Below, one piece after another: positions 35,265 to 44,322 of a stretch of 64,000 bases of DNA. How positions within the stretch are numbered: position 1 is the first letter of the stretch; each line of letters starts with the position of its first letter. The stretch is from Lewinellaceae bacterium (lineage in GTDB: Bacteria > Bacteroidota > Bacteroidia > Chitinophagales > Saprospiraceae), in NCBI GenBank assembly GCA_016713985.1, contig JADJOD010000001.1, positions 62,001 to 126,000 of the forward strand, read 5' to 3'. The position numbers and the translations under genes are program-made. The notes beneath the pieces were generated by a model, which did no database searches, was not told where the DNA came from, and saw only the letters and a program-made list of their open reading frames with translations.

Positions 35265-35504
35265 ATGATCGTAGAAATTGCAGATGAAATTTTGGTACCT
35301 GGCAAGATATCGATCGATGAAGTTCGTTTAGGTATCGCTATCTGGTTATTTCAGGAAAAGAATATTTCGCTAGGCAAGTGCGCTGAAATAGCCGGCATGC
35401 ATAAAATCCAATTCCAGAAAGAACTGGCGAATCGGAAGATACCTCAGCATTATGACGAAGAAGACCTTCAACGGGATATTCATGCAGCCCAAAGGATACT
35501 ATGA
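35265..35504 (+). CDS. UPF0175 family antitoxin
   Basis: A 79-residue protein of UPF0175 (PF03683), with the pattern LGIAIWLFQEKNISLGKCAEIAGMHKIQFQKELANRKIP, a helix-turn-helix-like region. Members are antitoxins of PIN/DUF3368 pairs. The stop overlaps the next ATG by four bases (ATGA at 35501-35504). Confidence 0.88.
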   Translation: MIVEIADEILVPGKISIDEVRLGIAIWLFQEKNISLGKCAEIAGMHKIQFQKELANRKIPQHYDEEDLQRDIHAAQRIL

Positions 35505-35986
35505 TTGTTGTTTCCGACACTTCCCCTATTGCTAATTTATTGCAAATTGGCCACCTCAATCTGCTTCATGAAATATTTGGCGAAGTATTCATACCTCCGG
35601 CTGTACACCGGGAGATTATTGCTTTAGAGAAATTTGGAATCGATCTTTTGGAATTTCAAAAAAGCGACTGGATACGAGTTCATCAACCGATTGAACTAAG
35701 CAAGGTGGCCGAACTGCGCAAAGACCTCGATGAGGGTGAATCCGAAGCAATCGTATTGGCAGAGGAACTTCATGCCGATTGGATTTTATTAGACGAACGA
35801 GCAGGCACTAAAATAGCAGAAACACTTGGCCTTCAAACAATTGGATCGATTGGCATACTAATTAAAGCCAAAGAGAAGGCTCTTATAAGTGGCGTTATCC
35901 CAGTCATGCAAGAACTTCGTGCCAAGGCGGGGTTTTGGATTTCAGATAGTTTTTTAGTCCGAATAAAAGAAATGATGAAAGAGTAG
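35501..35986 (+). CDS. DUF3368 PIN-like toxin
   Basis: A 161-residue PIN-like protein (PF11848). The fold's acidic residues are in VVSDTSPIANLLQIG at the N-terminus, LDEGESEAIVLAEEL in the middle and WILLDERAGTKIAETLGL after it. The length is normal and the frame is intact, so this is the best-preserved toxin of its class in the window. It is coupled to the UPF0175 antitoxin. RNase activity is inferred. Confidence 0.88.
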   Translation: MIVVSDTSPIANLLQIGHLNLLHEIFGEVFIPPAVHREIIALEKFGIDLLEFQKSDWIRVHQPIELSKVAELRKDLDEGESEAIVLAEELHADWILLDERAGTKIAETLGLQTIGSIGILIKAKEKALISGVIPVMQELRAKAGFWISDSFLVRIKEMMKE

Positions 35987-35995
35987 TAACTTCGT

Positions 35996-36655
35996 ATGCC
36001 TGCACCTCAAATGCACAATTTTTCAAAAATGACTGCCATACCAGCACCAGCGCTTGATTTTTCCAATATTCAGATCAAAATACGTCCGGGACAGGTTCTG
36101 TATTTGCCGGGGCAAGCCATGTCGCAGGAAGAGTTTTACGAATTCTGCCTGCAAAATGCCGACCTGCGTATAGAACGCGACGCCAGCGGACAAATAGAAA
36201 TTATGCCCCCTACTACATCTGAGACCGGCCAATTCAATGCTGAATTATCCGGCGAACTTTTCCTTTGGAACCGGCAGACCAAACTCGGGAAAGTATTCGA
36301 TTCCTCTACGGGTTTTACCCTGCCCAACGGCGCCGAACGCTCCCCCGACGCCGCGTGGATTCGCAACGAGCGATGGGAAGCCCTGGCCGCTACAGACCGG
36401 CAAACCTTCGCCCCGATCACACCGGATTTTGTCATGGAACTGCGCTCTGCCCACCAAAGCCTGAGCGCCCTGCGTGAAAAAATGGACGAGTACATGGCTC
36501 ATGGCTGCCGGCTCGGCTGGCTGATCGATTCGCAAAACCGCCGCACGTATGTGTATGCCGAAAACGGCGACATTCAGACCATCGGTTTTGACACTCCGCT
36601 TTCCGGCGGAGAAGTGTTGCCGGGATTTGTGTTGCGGCTGGGGGAAATTGGGTGA
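35996..36655 (+). CDS. Uma2 family (DUF820) restriction-endonuclease-fold protein
   Basis: A 219-residue Uma2 (PF05685) protein: IEIMPPTTSETGQFNAELSGELFLWN, then SSTGFTLPNGAERSPDAAWI, DFVMELRSAHQSLSALREKMDEYM and RLGWLIDSQNRRTYVYAENGD. The PD...D/E-x-K-like acidic residues of the fold appear as SPDAAW and VMELRS. Its biological role is unknown for most members. It starts ten bases after the DUF3368 stop and may share its transcript. An internal ATG at 36029 is an alternative start. Confidence 0.88.
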   Translation: MPAPQMHNFSKMTAIPAPALDFSNIQIKIRPGQVLYLPGQAMSQEEFYEFCLQNADLRIERDASGQIEIMPPTTSETGQFNAELSGELFLWNRQTKLGKVFDSSTGFTLPNGAERSPDAAWIRNERWEALAATDRQTFAPITPDFVMELRSAHQSLSALREKMDEYMAHGCRLGWLIDSQNRRTYVYAENGDIQTIGFDTPLSGGEVLPGFVLRLGEIG

Positions 36656-36793
36656 TTTTGGCAGCATATTATAGCCGCCAGGCAACTTTTTTCTCCTTCC
36701 CGGAATCAAAACTCCAATCAAATTGAAGCCTGTTCTGCATCTAACGCCTCCGGTAGTGCGGCTACCATAACATCTAAAAACTGAACCAAACCC

Positions 36794-38368
36794 ATGCGCA
36801 CATACCTGAATACCGCACTCCCTTTACTTTTATTATTCTCCCTTAACCTCCGCAGCCAGAGCCCAGTTGAACACGTAAAAACCGTTTCCGGCCCTCTGCA
36901 AACGCTCGAAAACCGCGCCGAGATCAAAGGTTTGTGCAAAGGACCGGGTGGAACCGTACAACTGCTCAAAAGTATTCCCTCGGGCCGTCGCGACTACGAC
37001 CCCGACTGGGTGCTGGAGACCTGGGACCTCACCGGTTTTCAAAAAACCGGGACCTTGTCGTTAGAAACGCCGAAATGGGAAGGCGAACCGCTCCGCTACA
37101 TAGAGCACCGGCAGCGCAAAGACGGCGCCCTGTGCTTTTTCTGGACGCTGATCGACAGAAAAAAGCGCAAACATTTCCTGTTTTCTTCTTTTATCGATGC
37201 TTCGGGACGCGCCAGCCGCCTCCGGCAGATCCATGAAATTGCCATGAGAGACCAATACGCCGGCCAGTTTACGATCTTTCACTCCGACGACCAATCCAAA
37301 TGGATGGCGCTGGCCGGGTTCAAAGGTTTTTCCGATTCCGAATGGACCGCAGTGGTGCTGGACAGCAGTTTTAACCGCCTGTCGGTCAACAACATCGCCT
37401 CGCCCTATCAGGCCGATAAAGCCGTTGCCGATACACAGGCGGTGGATAACACGGGGCGTGTGCTGGCTTTTATCAGTGCGGATACGGATACCAAAAGTAA
37501 AAAAGCCGAAAGCCTGCGGCAGGCGCTTTTAATTTACGGCCTCAACGAAGCCAAACCGGTCGTTATACCCGTCGAAGCGCCCGGAAAACTGTTGCGAAGT
37601 ATTCTTTTTGATTTTCAGGAACCCGGCCGGGTTACCCTGTTCGGCACCTATACCGGCATCGAAGAGAAAAAAGAGTATTTTGAAAGCGCAAGTATCGGCT
37701 CTGTCGGCACTTTTTCCTGCACCATTGGCCTATCCGCCCATACTGCGGGGGAAGTGCGGTGCACACCTTTCGACCGCAAATACACCGATTATTTTTACAC
37801 GAGAAAGTTAAAAAGCCAGGGGGAAGGTTTGGTGGGACCCACGCCCGGAAAAGTGGTCCGGACAAAAGACGGGATCCGCCGGGTGCTGGTTCAGTCGGGC
37901 GGGGTGTCAACCTATACCGGCGGCAACAAGTGGCGCACGAGGTATACTTCCGGCCCGCTCATCGCCGTCCTGTACGATAAAGACGGTAAATACCTTTCGG
38001 AAAATCTGCTTCTTAAAGCGATCGCAGCAAGTGACCACGGCGGTGGAGTCGGCCAGATTTACGTTGAAGATGGGGAAAACCTTCATATTTTGTACAACAA
38101 CCCGGCAAAGAACCGGGGAGCAAAAACGGCGAAAGAACTTGATTACGGCGAAACGCCGGAATCGACGTACAATGGAGTCAACAAGGACACCGAAGTGTGG
38201 TACGCGTTATCACAACCCGACGGCTCGTTCAAAACAAAATGCCTGTTCGAAGTTTCTCCCGACAAACTCTTCATGAACAGCCTGTTATCCGTTCGGTCCG
38301 GCGAGCGGGAGACGGTTTTTCTGACGGGTTACCGGGAGCAATACCGCCTGGTAAAACTGACTTATTGA
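36794..38368 (+). CDS. exported protein of unknown function
   Basis: A 524-residue protein with a signal peptide (MRTYLNTALPLLLLFSLNLRSQ). The mature part has repeated short beta-strand segments typical of a beta-propeller-like or beta-rich fold (for example DPDWVLETWDLTGF, DQSKWMALAGF, GRVLAFISADTD, DGIRRVLVQSGG), but no named motif and no sorting domain at the C-terminus. It is probably periplasmic or outer-membrane associated. The gene stands alone. Confidence 0.7.
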   Translation: MRTYLNTALPLLLLFSLNLRSQSPVEHVKTVSGPLQTLENRAEIKGLCKGPGGTVQLLKSIPSGRRDYDPDWVLETWDLTGFQKTGTLSLETPKWEGEPLRYIEHRQRKDGALCFFWTLIDRKKRKHFLFSSFIDASGRASRLRQIHEIAMRDQYAGQFTIFHSDDQSKWMALAGFKGFSDSEWTAVVLDSSFNRLSVNNIASPYQADKAVADTQAVDNTGRVLAFISADTDTKSKKAESLRQALLIYGLNEAKPVVIPVEAPGKLLRSILFDFQEPGRVTLFGTYTGIEEKKEYFESASIGSVGTFSCTIGLSAHTAGEVRCTPFDRKYTDYFYTRKLKSQGEGLVGPTPGKVVRTKDGIRRVLVQSGGVSTYTGGNKWRTRYTSGPLIAVLYDKDGKYLSENLLLKAIAASDHGGGVGQIYVEDGENLHILYNNPAKNRGAKTAKELDYGETPESTYNGVNKDTEVWYALSQPDGSFKTKCLFEVSPDKLFMNSLLSVRSGERETVFLTGYREQYRLVKLTY

Positions 38369-38584
38369 GCGGAGCGGCCACAACTCTTATAAAAAAACGG
38401 GGCGTGAAAATCGAAAAAAAGTGTAGCAAAAAATACGCGGTGTAAAACGAAATATTGCATGAAATTTCAGCGGAAAGCACCGAAAAGGCCACGCGCACCG
38501 GCGGTTTTTCCGAACACTTCGGTTCATTTACTAATTCATGCAATTATGAAATTCATGCATCAAATCAATCAAGCGACACGTTTT

Positions 38585-39265
38585 ATGTACGCCTTAAACC
38601 GCCTTGTTTTACCCCTGAAATCAACCCTGCCGCTTTCCTTTTTCCTCCTGTTCGCCCATTGCCTTTCGGCCCAAAATGACAAAGACATGCCCCGCGGCTG
38701 CGATTCGACGTTTGTTCGCGGCGACACCCTCGTTTGTGTGAAACATTACGGCAAAAAAGCCACCATGCTGAAGTATTATAAAGATGGTAACTTGCTGTTT
38801 TCCAGGAACTTCCGAAAAATGAAAAACGGCGACCTCAACATCGACACCCGGAAAAAGGGCCTGTTTTCCAAAAGCCACGGCGAAGCCCTTGTGTTGTATC
38901 CGGGCGGCAAACTCAAGGCGCGCACCTGGTTTACGGGAGGAAAAATAGACGGCCCGAGTTTGTCTTATTACGAAGACGGTTCGCGGCAATGTGTGTGCCG
39001 CTACAAAAACGGGAAACGCGACGGCGAACAATTCGTTTTTTTCCCGAACGGCCAACTGCAATGGAATGCCGTGTATGAAGAAGGACGTTTGAAAACCGTC
39101 AAAGGCTATTTCTTCGGTTCGGGCGAACCGGCCGAAATCGGCACTTTTAAGGATGGCAACGGCGAGTTGTTTATATACGACCGGACGGGCAAAAAAACGG
39201 CCGTCGAGGTCTACAAAAACGGCAAAATTAAAAAGCAGCGCAAGATCAAACAGGAGGCTCAGTAA
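38585..39265 (+). CDS. exported MORN-repeat (YwqK-like) protein
   Basis: About 226 residues. A signal peptide (residues 1-30, ending LFAHCLSAQ) is followed by MORN-variant repeats (PF07661): KATMLKYYKDGNLLFSR, GEALVLYPGGKLKARTWF, DGPSLSYYEDGSRQCVCRY, DGEQFVFFPNGQLQWNAVYE and GELFIYDRTGKKTAVEVYKNGK. MORN repeats of this type serve as beta-hairpin binding modules. Longer in-frame starts exist (38459, 38546), but 38585 puts the signal peptide at the N-terminus. The 3' end overlaps the convergent cydB by seven bases. The ligand is unknown. Confidence 0.78.
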   Translation: MYALNRLVLPLKSTLPLSFFLLFAHCLSAQNDKDMPRGCDSTFVRGDTLVCVKHYGKKATMLKYYKDGNLLFSRNFRKMKNGDLNIDTRKKGLFSKSHGEALVLYPGGKLKARTWFTGGKIDGPSLSYYEDGSRQCVCRYKNGKRDGEQFVFFPNGQLQWNAVYEEGRLKTVKGYFFGSGEPAEIGTFKDGNGELFIYDRTGKKTAVEVYKNGKIKKQRKIKQEAQ

Positions 39266-40293
39266 CTGCTGTCGTCCAATTTCACTTTTCCCCGGAAGGT
39301 CCAGAAAACGAATACGGTGTAACCCGCCACGATCGGTACGCCGATGGCCGCTATGGTGAGCATATTGCGGAGCGAGGGGTCCGAACTGGCCGCTTTTTGT
39401 ATCGTCAGGTCCCAGGCCGGATTGAGTGTGCTGGGCACCAGCACGGGGTATAAGCCGATGGCGGCCAGGCCCAGCAGCAGTGCCGACGTGAGGCCGGAAA
39501 AAAGAAATGCCCGCCAGTAAATACCTTTTTCCGCCCAGCGGCGGATGTTGATGGAAGCCAGTATCGTAAGCGCCGGCACGGCAAATAATTCGGGGTAGCG
39601 GCGGAATTTTTCGGCCATCTCGGGAATATAGATCAAGGTGGCCATGGTCAGGGTCACGAAGCAGATCACAAAAAAACGGCTGGTATTTTTCACCAATACC
39701 ATCAATTTGGCGTGCAGGCGGTTTTCGGTTTTTATAGCCAGGTAAATGGCGCCGTGCATCATAAACAGGGCGATCACCGTCAGCCCGGTCAGGAGCGCGT
39801 AGGGATTCAAAAAATCCCGGGTGCTGCCTGTAAATTCATAATCCGGCCCGATGGCGATACCCCGGATCAGGTTGCCGAGCAGGATGCCGAGGATACCCGC
39901 CACCAGCACACTCGACACCGAATAACTGATATCCCAGGTCAGGCGCCACCAGCGCATCGGTTCTTTACTTCTGAATTCGATGCTGATCGCCCGGAAGATC
40001 AGCGCCACCACGAACAACATAAAAGGCACGTAAAACGCCGAAAACACCGTCGCGTACGCGTGCGGGAAACCCGCGAACAATGCTCCGCCGCCGATCACGA
40101 GCCACACTTCGTTGCCGTCCCACACCGGGCCGATGGCGTTCAGCGCGATACGCCGGCTGGCTTCCTTGCGGAAAAACAGGTGCAAAGCGCCCGCCCCGAG
40201 GTCAAAGCCGTCGAGAATGGCATAACCCGTGAATACCGCACCGATGACAAGGAACCACCAGGTGGGCAAGTCGAGACCGAGGATTGTTTCCAT
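39259..40293 (-). CDS. cydB: cytochrome bd oxidase subunit II
   Basis: A 344-residue membrane protein with about nine helices and the CydB N-terminal signature (WFLVIGAVFTGYAILDGFDLGAGALHLF, with the conserved G-DGFDLG). GPVWDGNEVWLVIGGGALFAGFP follows near residue 52. It forms the bd quinol oxidase with CydA, reducing oxygen to water in the inner membrane with high affinity. It is the second gene of the pair, 130 bases after cydA. Confidence 0.95.
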   Translation of the reverse strand: METILGLDLPTWWFLVIGAVFTGYAILDGFDLGAGALHLFFRKEASRRIALNAIGPVWDGNEVWLVIGGGALFAGFPHAYATVFSAFYVPFMLFVVALIFRAISIEFRSKEPMRWWRLTWDISYSVSSVLVAGILGILLGNLIRGIAIGPDYEFTGSTRDFLNPYALLTGLTVIALFMMHGAIYLAIKTENRLHAKLMVLVKNTSRFFVICFVTLTMATLIYIPEMAEKFRRYPELFAVPALTILASINIRRWAEKGIYWRAFLFSGLTSALLLGLAAIGLYPVLVPSTLNPAWDLTIQKAASSDPSLRNMLTIAAIGVPIVAGYTVFVFWTFRGKVKLDDSSY

Positions 40294-40370
40294 AGGAGCA
40301 GTATTTTATTGGAATAGACAGACAGAATTGGCATGATCTGCGGATTAAAACCGGCTTCGCCGACGAAAAT

Positions 40371-40420
40371 AACACCTGTATATCCTGTTCATCCTGTCAA
40401 AAAGAAAACCTGTCAAAACA
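40371..40420. repeat. ATCCTGT-type short repeats between cydA and cydB
   Basis: The spacer holds tatcctgttcatcctgtcaa and cctgtcaaaa words related to the array at positions 1-54. It is not a clean array, only two and a half degenerate units. Confidence 0.6.
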
Positions 40421-40423
40421 CGC

Positions 40424-41782
40424 TCACCGGAAGCGCTTCGAATAATCCGGCACCGACTCCTCCACGCCGTCCGGCCCGTGTTGTATCTTTTTGTTCAGCA
40501 AATAAATAAACAGCGCAAACAGCAGCGTGTACACGAATGTAAACAGGATCAGGGAAAACCACACCTGCCCGGCATTCACTGCTTTGGAAAGTGCGTCGGA
40601 GGTGCGCAGCAAGTTATACACCACCCAGGGTTGGCGCCCCACTTCCGCCGAATACCAGCCCAGTTGGTTGGCCACCTGGGGCAGCAGCACGGCGGGGATA
40701 AATATCCGCATCAGCCAGCGTTGTCCGAAGAGTTGGCCGCGCCAAAGCAGAACCGAAGCCAGCAGGGTCAGCCCGATAAGCGCCATGCCGATGGCGACCA
40801 TCAGGTGGTAAGTCTGGAACACAAAATTGACTTGTTTCGGGCGGTTTTGTATCGGAAAAGCATTCAACCCCGGCACCGGTTTCGAAAAATCGTCGTGGAT
40901 CAGGTAGGAAAGCATACCGGGGATCGCCACACCTTTCGTTTTTTGGGTTTCCGGATCGGTGATTCCGAATAAAAACAGGTCGGCGACGGCCAGTGAGTCG
41001 TAATGCCCTTCAAAAGCGGCGAGTTTGGCAGGCTGGTATTCAGCCACGTATTTCGCCGAACGGTGGCCGCTGAACAACTGCGCCAGGGCGGCAATAGTGG
41101 CCACGAACAGGGCCGCGCGAAAGGCTTTTTTCGAGGCATCCACAAAACGCCCTTTCCAGATATACCAGGCGTGCACACTCATCACGAGAAACGCGCCAGC
41201 CAGCAGCGAACCCAACAAAACGTGTATCAGGCGATCTATCGAGGACGGGTTAAAAACCATCACCCAAAAATCGGTCACCACAGCCCGGGCAAGAAACCCT
41301 TCACCCTCGATGCGGAATCCGGCGGGGGTCTGCATCCAGGAATTGGCCACGACGATCCAGATCGCCGAAAACATGGAACCCAGTGCCACCATCACGGTAG
41401 AGAAAAAATGCACACGCGGGCTCACCCGGTTCCAGCCGAAGATCAGGATGCCGAGAAAACCTGATTCGAGGGCAAAAGCAAAAATACCCTCCGCCGCCAG
41501 CGCCGAGCCGAAAATATCGCCCACATAACGCGAGTAGGTGGCCCAGTTGGTGCCGAATTCAAATTCCATCACGATGCCGGTGGCCACCCCGATACCGAAT
41601 ATGAGCGCGAAAATTTTGATCCAGAACCGCGTGAGTTGCTCCCACACCTTGTCGCCCGTGCGCAGGTACTGGCCTTCGAGCAATACCAGCACCACCCCCA
41701 AACCGATGCTCAGCGGCGGGTATAAATAGTGGAATGCAATGGTAAAAGCAAATTGAAGCCGGGAAAGCAGTTCGACTGACAT
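40424..41782 (-). CDS. cydA: cytochrome bd oxidase subunit I
   Basis: A 452-residue subunit that carries the three haems. The N-terminal haem-ligand region (AFHYLYPPLSIGLG), the MEFEFGTNWATYSRYVGDIFGSALAAEG segment and GRQPWVVYNLLRTSDA are intact. The quinol-binding Q-loop (about 240-330) is of the short type, as in many CydA of this phylum. With CydB it oxidises menaquinol under low oxygen. It is preceded by an unrelated minus-strand gene (41789-43114), only six bases away, so they may be co-transcribed. Confidence 0.95.
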   Translation of the reverse strand: MSVELLSRLQFAFTIAFHYLYPPLSIGLGVVLVLLEGQYLRTGDKVWEQLTRFWIKIFALIFGIGVATGIVMEFEFGTNWATYSRYVGDIFGSALAAEGIFAFALESGFLGILIFGWNRVSPRVHFFSTVMVALGSMFSAIWIVVANSWMQTPAGFRIEGEGFLARAVVTDFWVMVFNPSSIDRLIHVLLGSLLAGAFLVMSVHAWYIWKGRFVDASKKAFRAALFVATIAALAQLFSGHRSAKYVAEYQPAKLAAFEGHYDSLAVADLFLFGITDPETQKTKGVAIPGMLSYLIHDDFSKPVPGLNAFPIQNRPKQVNFVFQTYHLMVAIGMALIGLTLLASVLLWRGQLFGQRWLMRIFIPAVLLPQVANQLGWYSAEVGRQPWVVYNLLRTSDALSKAVNAGQVWFSLILFTFVYTLLFALFIYLLNKKIQHGPDGVEESVPDYSKRFR

Positions 41783-41788
41783 TTGGCC

Positions 41789-43114
41789 CTATACGTCTTT
41801 AGACAGGTTTAACTCCTTGATCATCAGCAAATAAGACTTCGCAAACAAAACCGGTGAAGCAAAATCCAGCCGGCCGGCATCCGGTTTCAGCAGGGGAAAC
41901 TGGAGGCGATTCTGGTCGGCAATATTTTTGATCCCTTTGAGAATGGCGGTTTTGTTAAACGGTCCGCCGGGTTCCGAATACGGTATGGAAAAGCCCAATT
42001 CCCGGAAAAAGCCGGGTTCCAGTATTTGTAAAAGCAGGTGAAACAGTTCGCGATCGGGTTTTGGCGGCGCATAGTGGAACAACGCAAAGCAGGCGATGTA
42101 CTGCGGCACTGCCAGCGCCAGCGCTTCGTAATTTTGTTGCAGCGGCCATTCCATGTTTTGCAATTCCCCTTCGATCAGTCCGACGATTGTATCATGGTTG
42201 ACGGCCGGATTGATGCCGAAAGTGCTGCGGGTGCGGTACATTTCGTGAAAAAACGCTTCCCTGGGCCGTTCGAGCAGTTTTTGGTACTCTTTCCGGATGT
42301 GGGTGATCTTTACCTGCGGCGAGCGGTCGTTTTTGGCAAAATAAATACCGTGAACCCGTTCGAGGGCATCCATCATGAAACCTTCCGGCCGGATGAGGTA
42401 GTCTAATTTAAAAGCCAGCGCCAGGTACAGGTAGGCGTAGGTGCCGGGGTATTGGTTGGGATCGGGTTTGCCTTTGTCGATTTCTGCAAAAACGCGTTCG
42501 ATCTCGCGGCGCAGGTAGTTGTATTTGACCTCTTTTTCCGCTTCCGGAATATCGCCGTAGGTGCGCTCCTGGGCAGGGCGCAGCACCTTAAACTCGTCGA
42601 GCAGCAAGTCGTCCTGCTTGTCGGCGTGAATGGCCAGTTCGCGCAAGGCGTACAGCAATTTCAGCGGCGACCCGTCCGTGGTATTCGTGTCGAAAAGGAT
42701 CGCAATGGAATTTTCCTCGTCGAGTGCAAACCGGCTGAATTTCAGGTTAAAATTGGCTTCCATGAGCCGGCGCAAAAAACCCACGTTGAGATCGTCGGTG
42801 CGGGCGATTTTACTTTCCACTTTTACTTTTTCCGTATTGGCCCTGCCGGTGATGCGCTGCGAGCCCTGCCAGAATTCGAAGTGAATTTCGCCGTTTTCCT
42901 CCCGCCAGCTGATGTTGTCGGTGTGTTCGTCTTTGAGGTAGGTCAAAAATTCGCGGTAAGCGTCGAGGTAGTTGCCCTGGTCGAACAGTTCCAGCGAGCG
43001 GTCGAACAAAGCTTGCTGGGCATCGGTTTTATACGCGTCGGTATAACGACCAAACGGAATGTCGGGCGTTGGATCTTTTTTTCCTGAACCGAAAAGGCGC
43101 TCTATAAAACTCAT
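41789..43114 (-). CDS. conserved-looking soluble protein, unknown
   Basis: A 441-residue protein without signal peptide or membrane segment. The N-terminus (MSFIERLFGSGKKDP, ALFDRSLELFDQGNYLDAYREFLTYL) has a helical TPR-like look, then a beta/alpha part (IHFEFWQGSQRITGRANTEKVKVESKIA, NLKFSRFALDEENSIAILFDTNT) similar in outline to YbjN/Tir-chaperone-like folds, then a long helical C-terminal half. I do not recognise a named family. Being immediately upstream of cydAB is suggestive but not evidence of function. Confidence 0.7.
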   Translation of the reverse strand: MSFIERLFGSGKKDPTPDIPFGRYTDAYKTDAQQALFDRSLELFDQGNYLDAYREFLTYLKDEHTDNISWREENGEIHFEFWQGSQRITGRANTEKVKVESKIARTDDLNVGFLRRLMEANFNLKFSRFALDEENSIAILFDTNTTDGSPLKLLYALRELAIHADKQDDLLLDEFKVLRPAQERTYGDIPEAEKEVKYNYLRREIERVFAEIDKGKPDPNQYPGTYAYLYLALAFKLDYLIRPEGFMMDALERVHGIYFAKNDRSPQVKITHIRKEYQKLLERPREAFFHEMYRTRSTFGINPAVNHDTIVGLIEGELQNMEWPLQQNYEALALAVPQYIACFALFHYAPPKPDRELFHLLLQILEPGFFRELGFSIPYSEPGGPFNKTAILKGIKNIADQNRLQFPLLKPDAGRLDFASPVLFAKSYLLMIKELNLSKDV

Positions 43115-43220
43115 TCAGTCAATCTGGTTACAACAACGGACGCCCCTTTATTTCCCGGGGTAAGTTGAGTTGCTGAAAATGAGCGGTAAATGTAGCAAGT
43201 TTGCTGCGAAATAACGGGCA

Positions 43221-44207
43221 ATGAACATGGACAGATTTCGCACAACCATCGCGGCACAGCCGGCGCCTTTTTCGATCGGGCATTCCGACCGCCTGATGCT
43301 TGCGGGTTCCTGCTTTACGGAGCATATCGGCGACCGGCTCCGGGGCAATAAATTCAGGGTTTGCACCAATCCGTTCGGCATTGTTTACAACCCCGCCTCC
43401 ATCACCCGTTGCCTCGAACGCCTGTGGGCCGGCGACCTGCCGTTTGTTGAAACAGAGGTATTTCAACACGCCGGGCTCTGGCGCAACTGGGAGCACCACA
43501 GCGACTTTGCCGCCGCTACTCCGGAAAACGCCCTCGAACGGATGAACCGGGCGTATGCGGCCGATTCGGAATGGCTGCGCCACACCAACCGCCTGCTGCT
43601 GACTTTCGGCACGGCGGACGTATTCGTGCTGCACGAAACGGGACAGATCGTCGCCAATAACCACAAAATGCCGGCCGCCGCTTTTGAAAAACGCCGGCTT
43701 TCGGCGCCCGAAATTGCCGGCGACGTCGCCGGGGTTTTAGAAAAAATAAAATCAAAAAACACTGATTTACAGGTAGTTGTGACTGTCAGCCCGGTGCGCC
43801 ACCTGCGGGAAGGCGCCGTGGCCAACCAACGCAGCAAAGCCGTGCTGCTGCTTGCCTGCGAAGAGATTGCGGCGCGTTTGCCCTTTGTGCATTATTTCCC
43901 CGCCTACGAATTGCTGCTCGACGATCTGCGCGATTACCGCTTTTATGCAAAGGATATGATCCACCCTGCTGAAGTCGCCGTGGACTACATTTGGGAACAT
44001 TTTTCGGAAACATATTTTTCTGCGGAAACCCGCCGGCTCAACGACCGCGTTGAAAAGGTCCGGCAAGCCATGTCACACCGGCCCTTCCACCCGGATACCC
44101 CCGAACACCGGGCCTTCAAAATGGCGCAGGCGGCGGTGGTGGAACAATTAAAAAAAGAATATCCGGGTCTGGATTGGGCGGAAGAGCTGGCGTTTTTTCA
44201 AAAATAA
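43221..44207 (+). CDS. GSCFA family protein
   Basis: A 328-residue protein of the GSCFA family (PF08885), named for the motif seen here as AGSCFTEHIG near residue 30. It is an SGNH/GDSL-hydrolase-like fold: the GSCF block would carry the nucleophile serine and a late DMIHPAEVAVDYIWEHF would supply Asp/His. FGTADVFVLHETG lies between. Such proteins may be acyl-hydrolases or acyltransferases; the substrate is unknown. A hairpin terminator follows. Confidence 0.88.
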   Translation: MNMDRFRTTIAAQPAPFSIGHSDRLMLAGSCFTEHIGDRLRGNKFRVCTNPFGIVYNPASITRCLERLWAGDLPFVETEVFQHAGLWRNWEHHSDFAAATPENALERMNRAYAADSEWLRHTNRLLLTFGTADVFVLHETGQIVANNHKMPAAAFEKRRLSAPEIAGDVAGVLEKIKSKNTDLQVVVTVSPVRHLREGAVANQRSKAVLLLACEEIAARLPFVHYFPAYELLLDDLRDYRFYAKDMIHPAEVAVDYIWEHFSETYFSAETRRLNDRVEKVRQAMSHRPFHPDTPEHRAFKMAQAAVVEQLKKEYPGLDWAEELAFFQK

Positions 44208-44213
44208 GTAGTA

Positions 44214-44234
44214 GGACGGAAATCTTTTCCGTCC
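44214..44234 (+). terminator. hairpin terminator after the GSCFA gene
   Basis: A perfect 9-bp stem (44214-44222 with 44226-44234) and a three-base loop, seven bases after the stop. There is no long T tail, so efficiency is uncertain. Confidence 0.5.
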
Positions 44235-44248
44235 GGATGATTCACGCT

Positions 44249-44296
44249 CAGAATGTTCTGAAGAAAATTAGGATCATTAATTTTGTCCGCTTACTT
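44249..44296. repeat. 48-base dispersed repeat, copy 2
   Basis: The second copy of the repeat at 22433-22480, about 42 of 48 identical. It ends about 26 bases from the stop of the LytTR response regulator. Confidence 0.75.
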
Positions 44297-44322
44297 AAAT
44301 GCCGTTTTCAAGTCTGGAAAAT

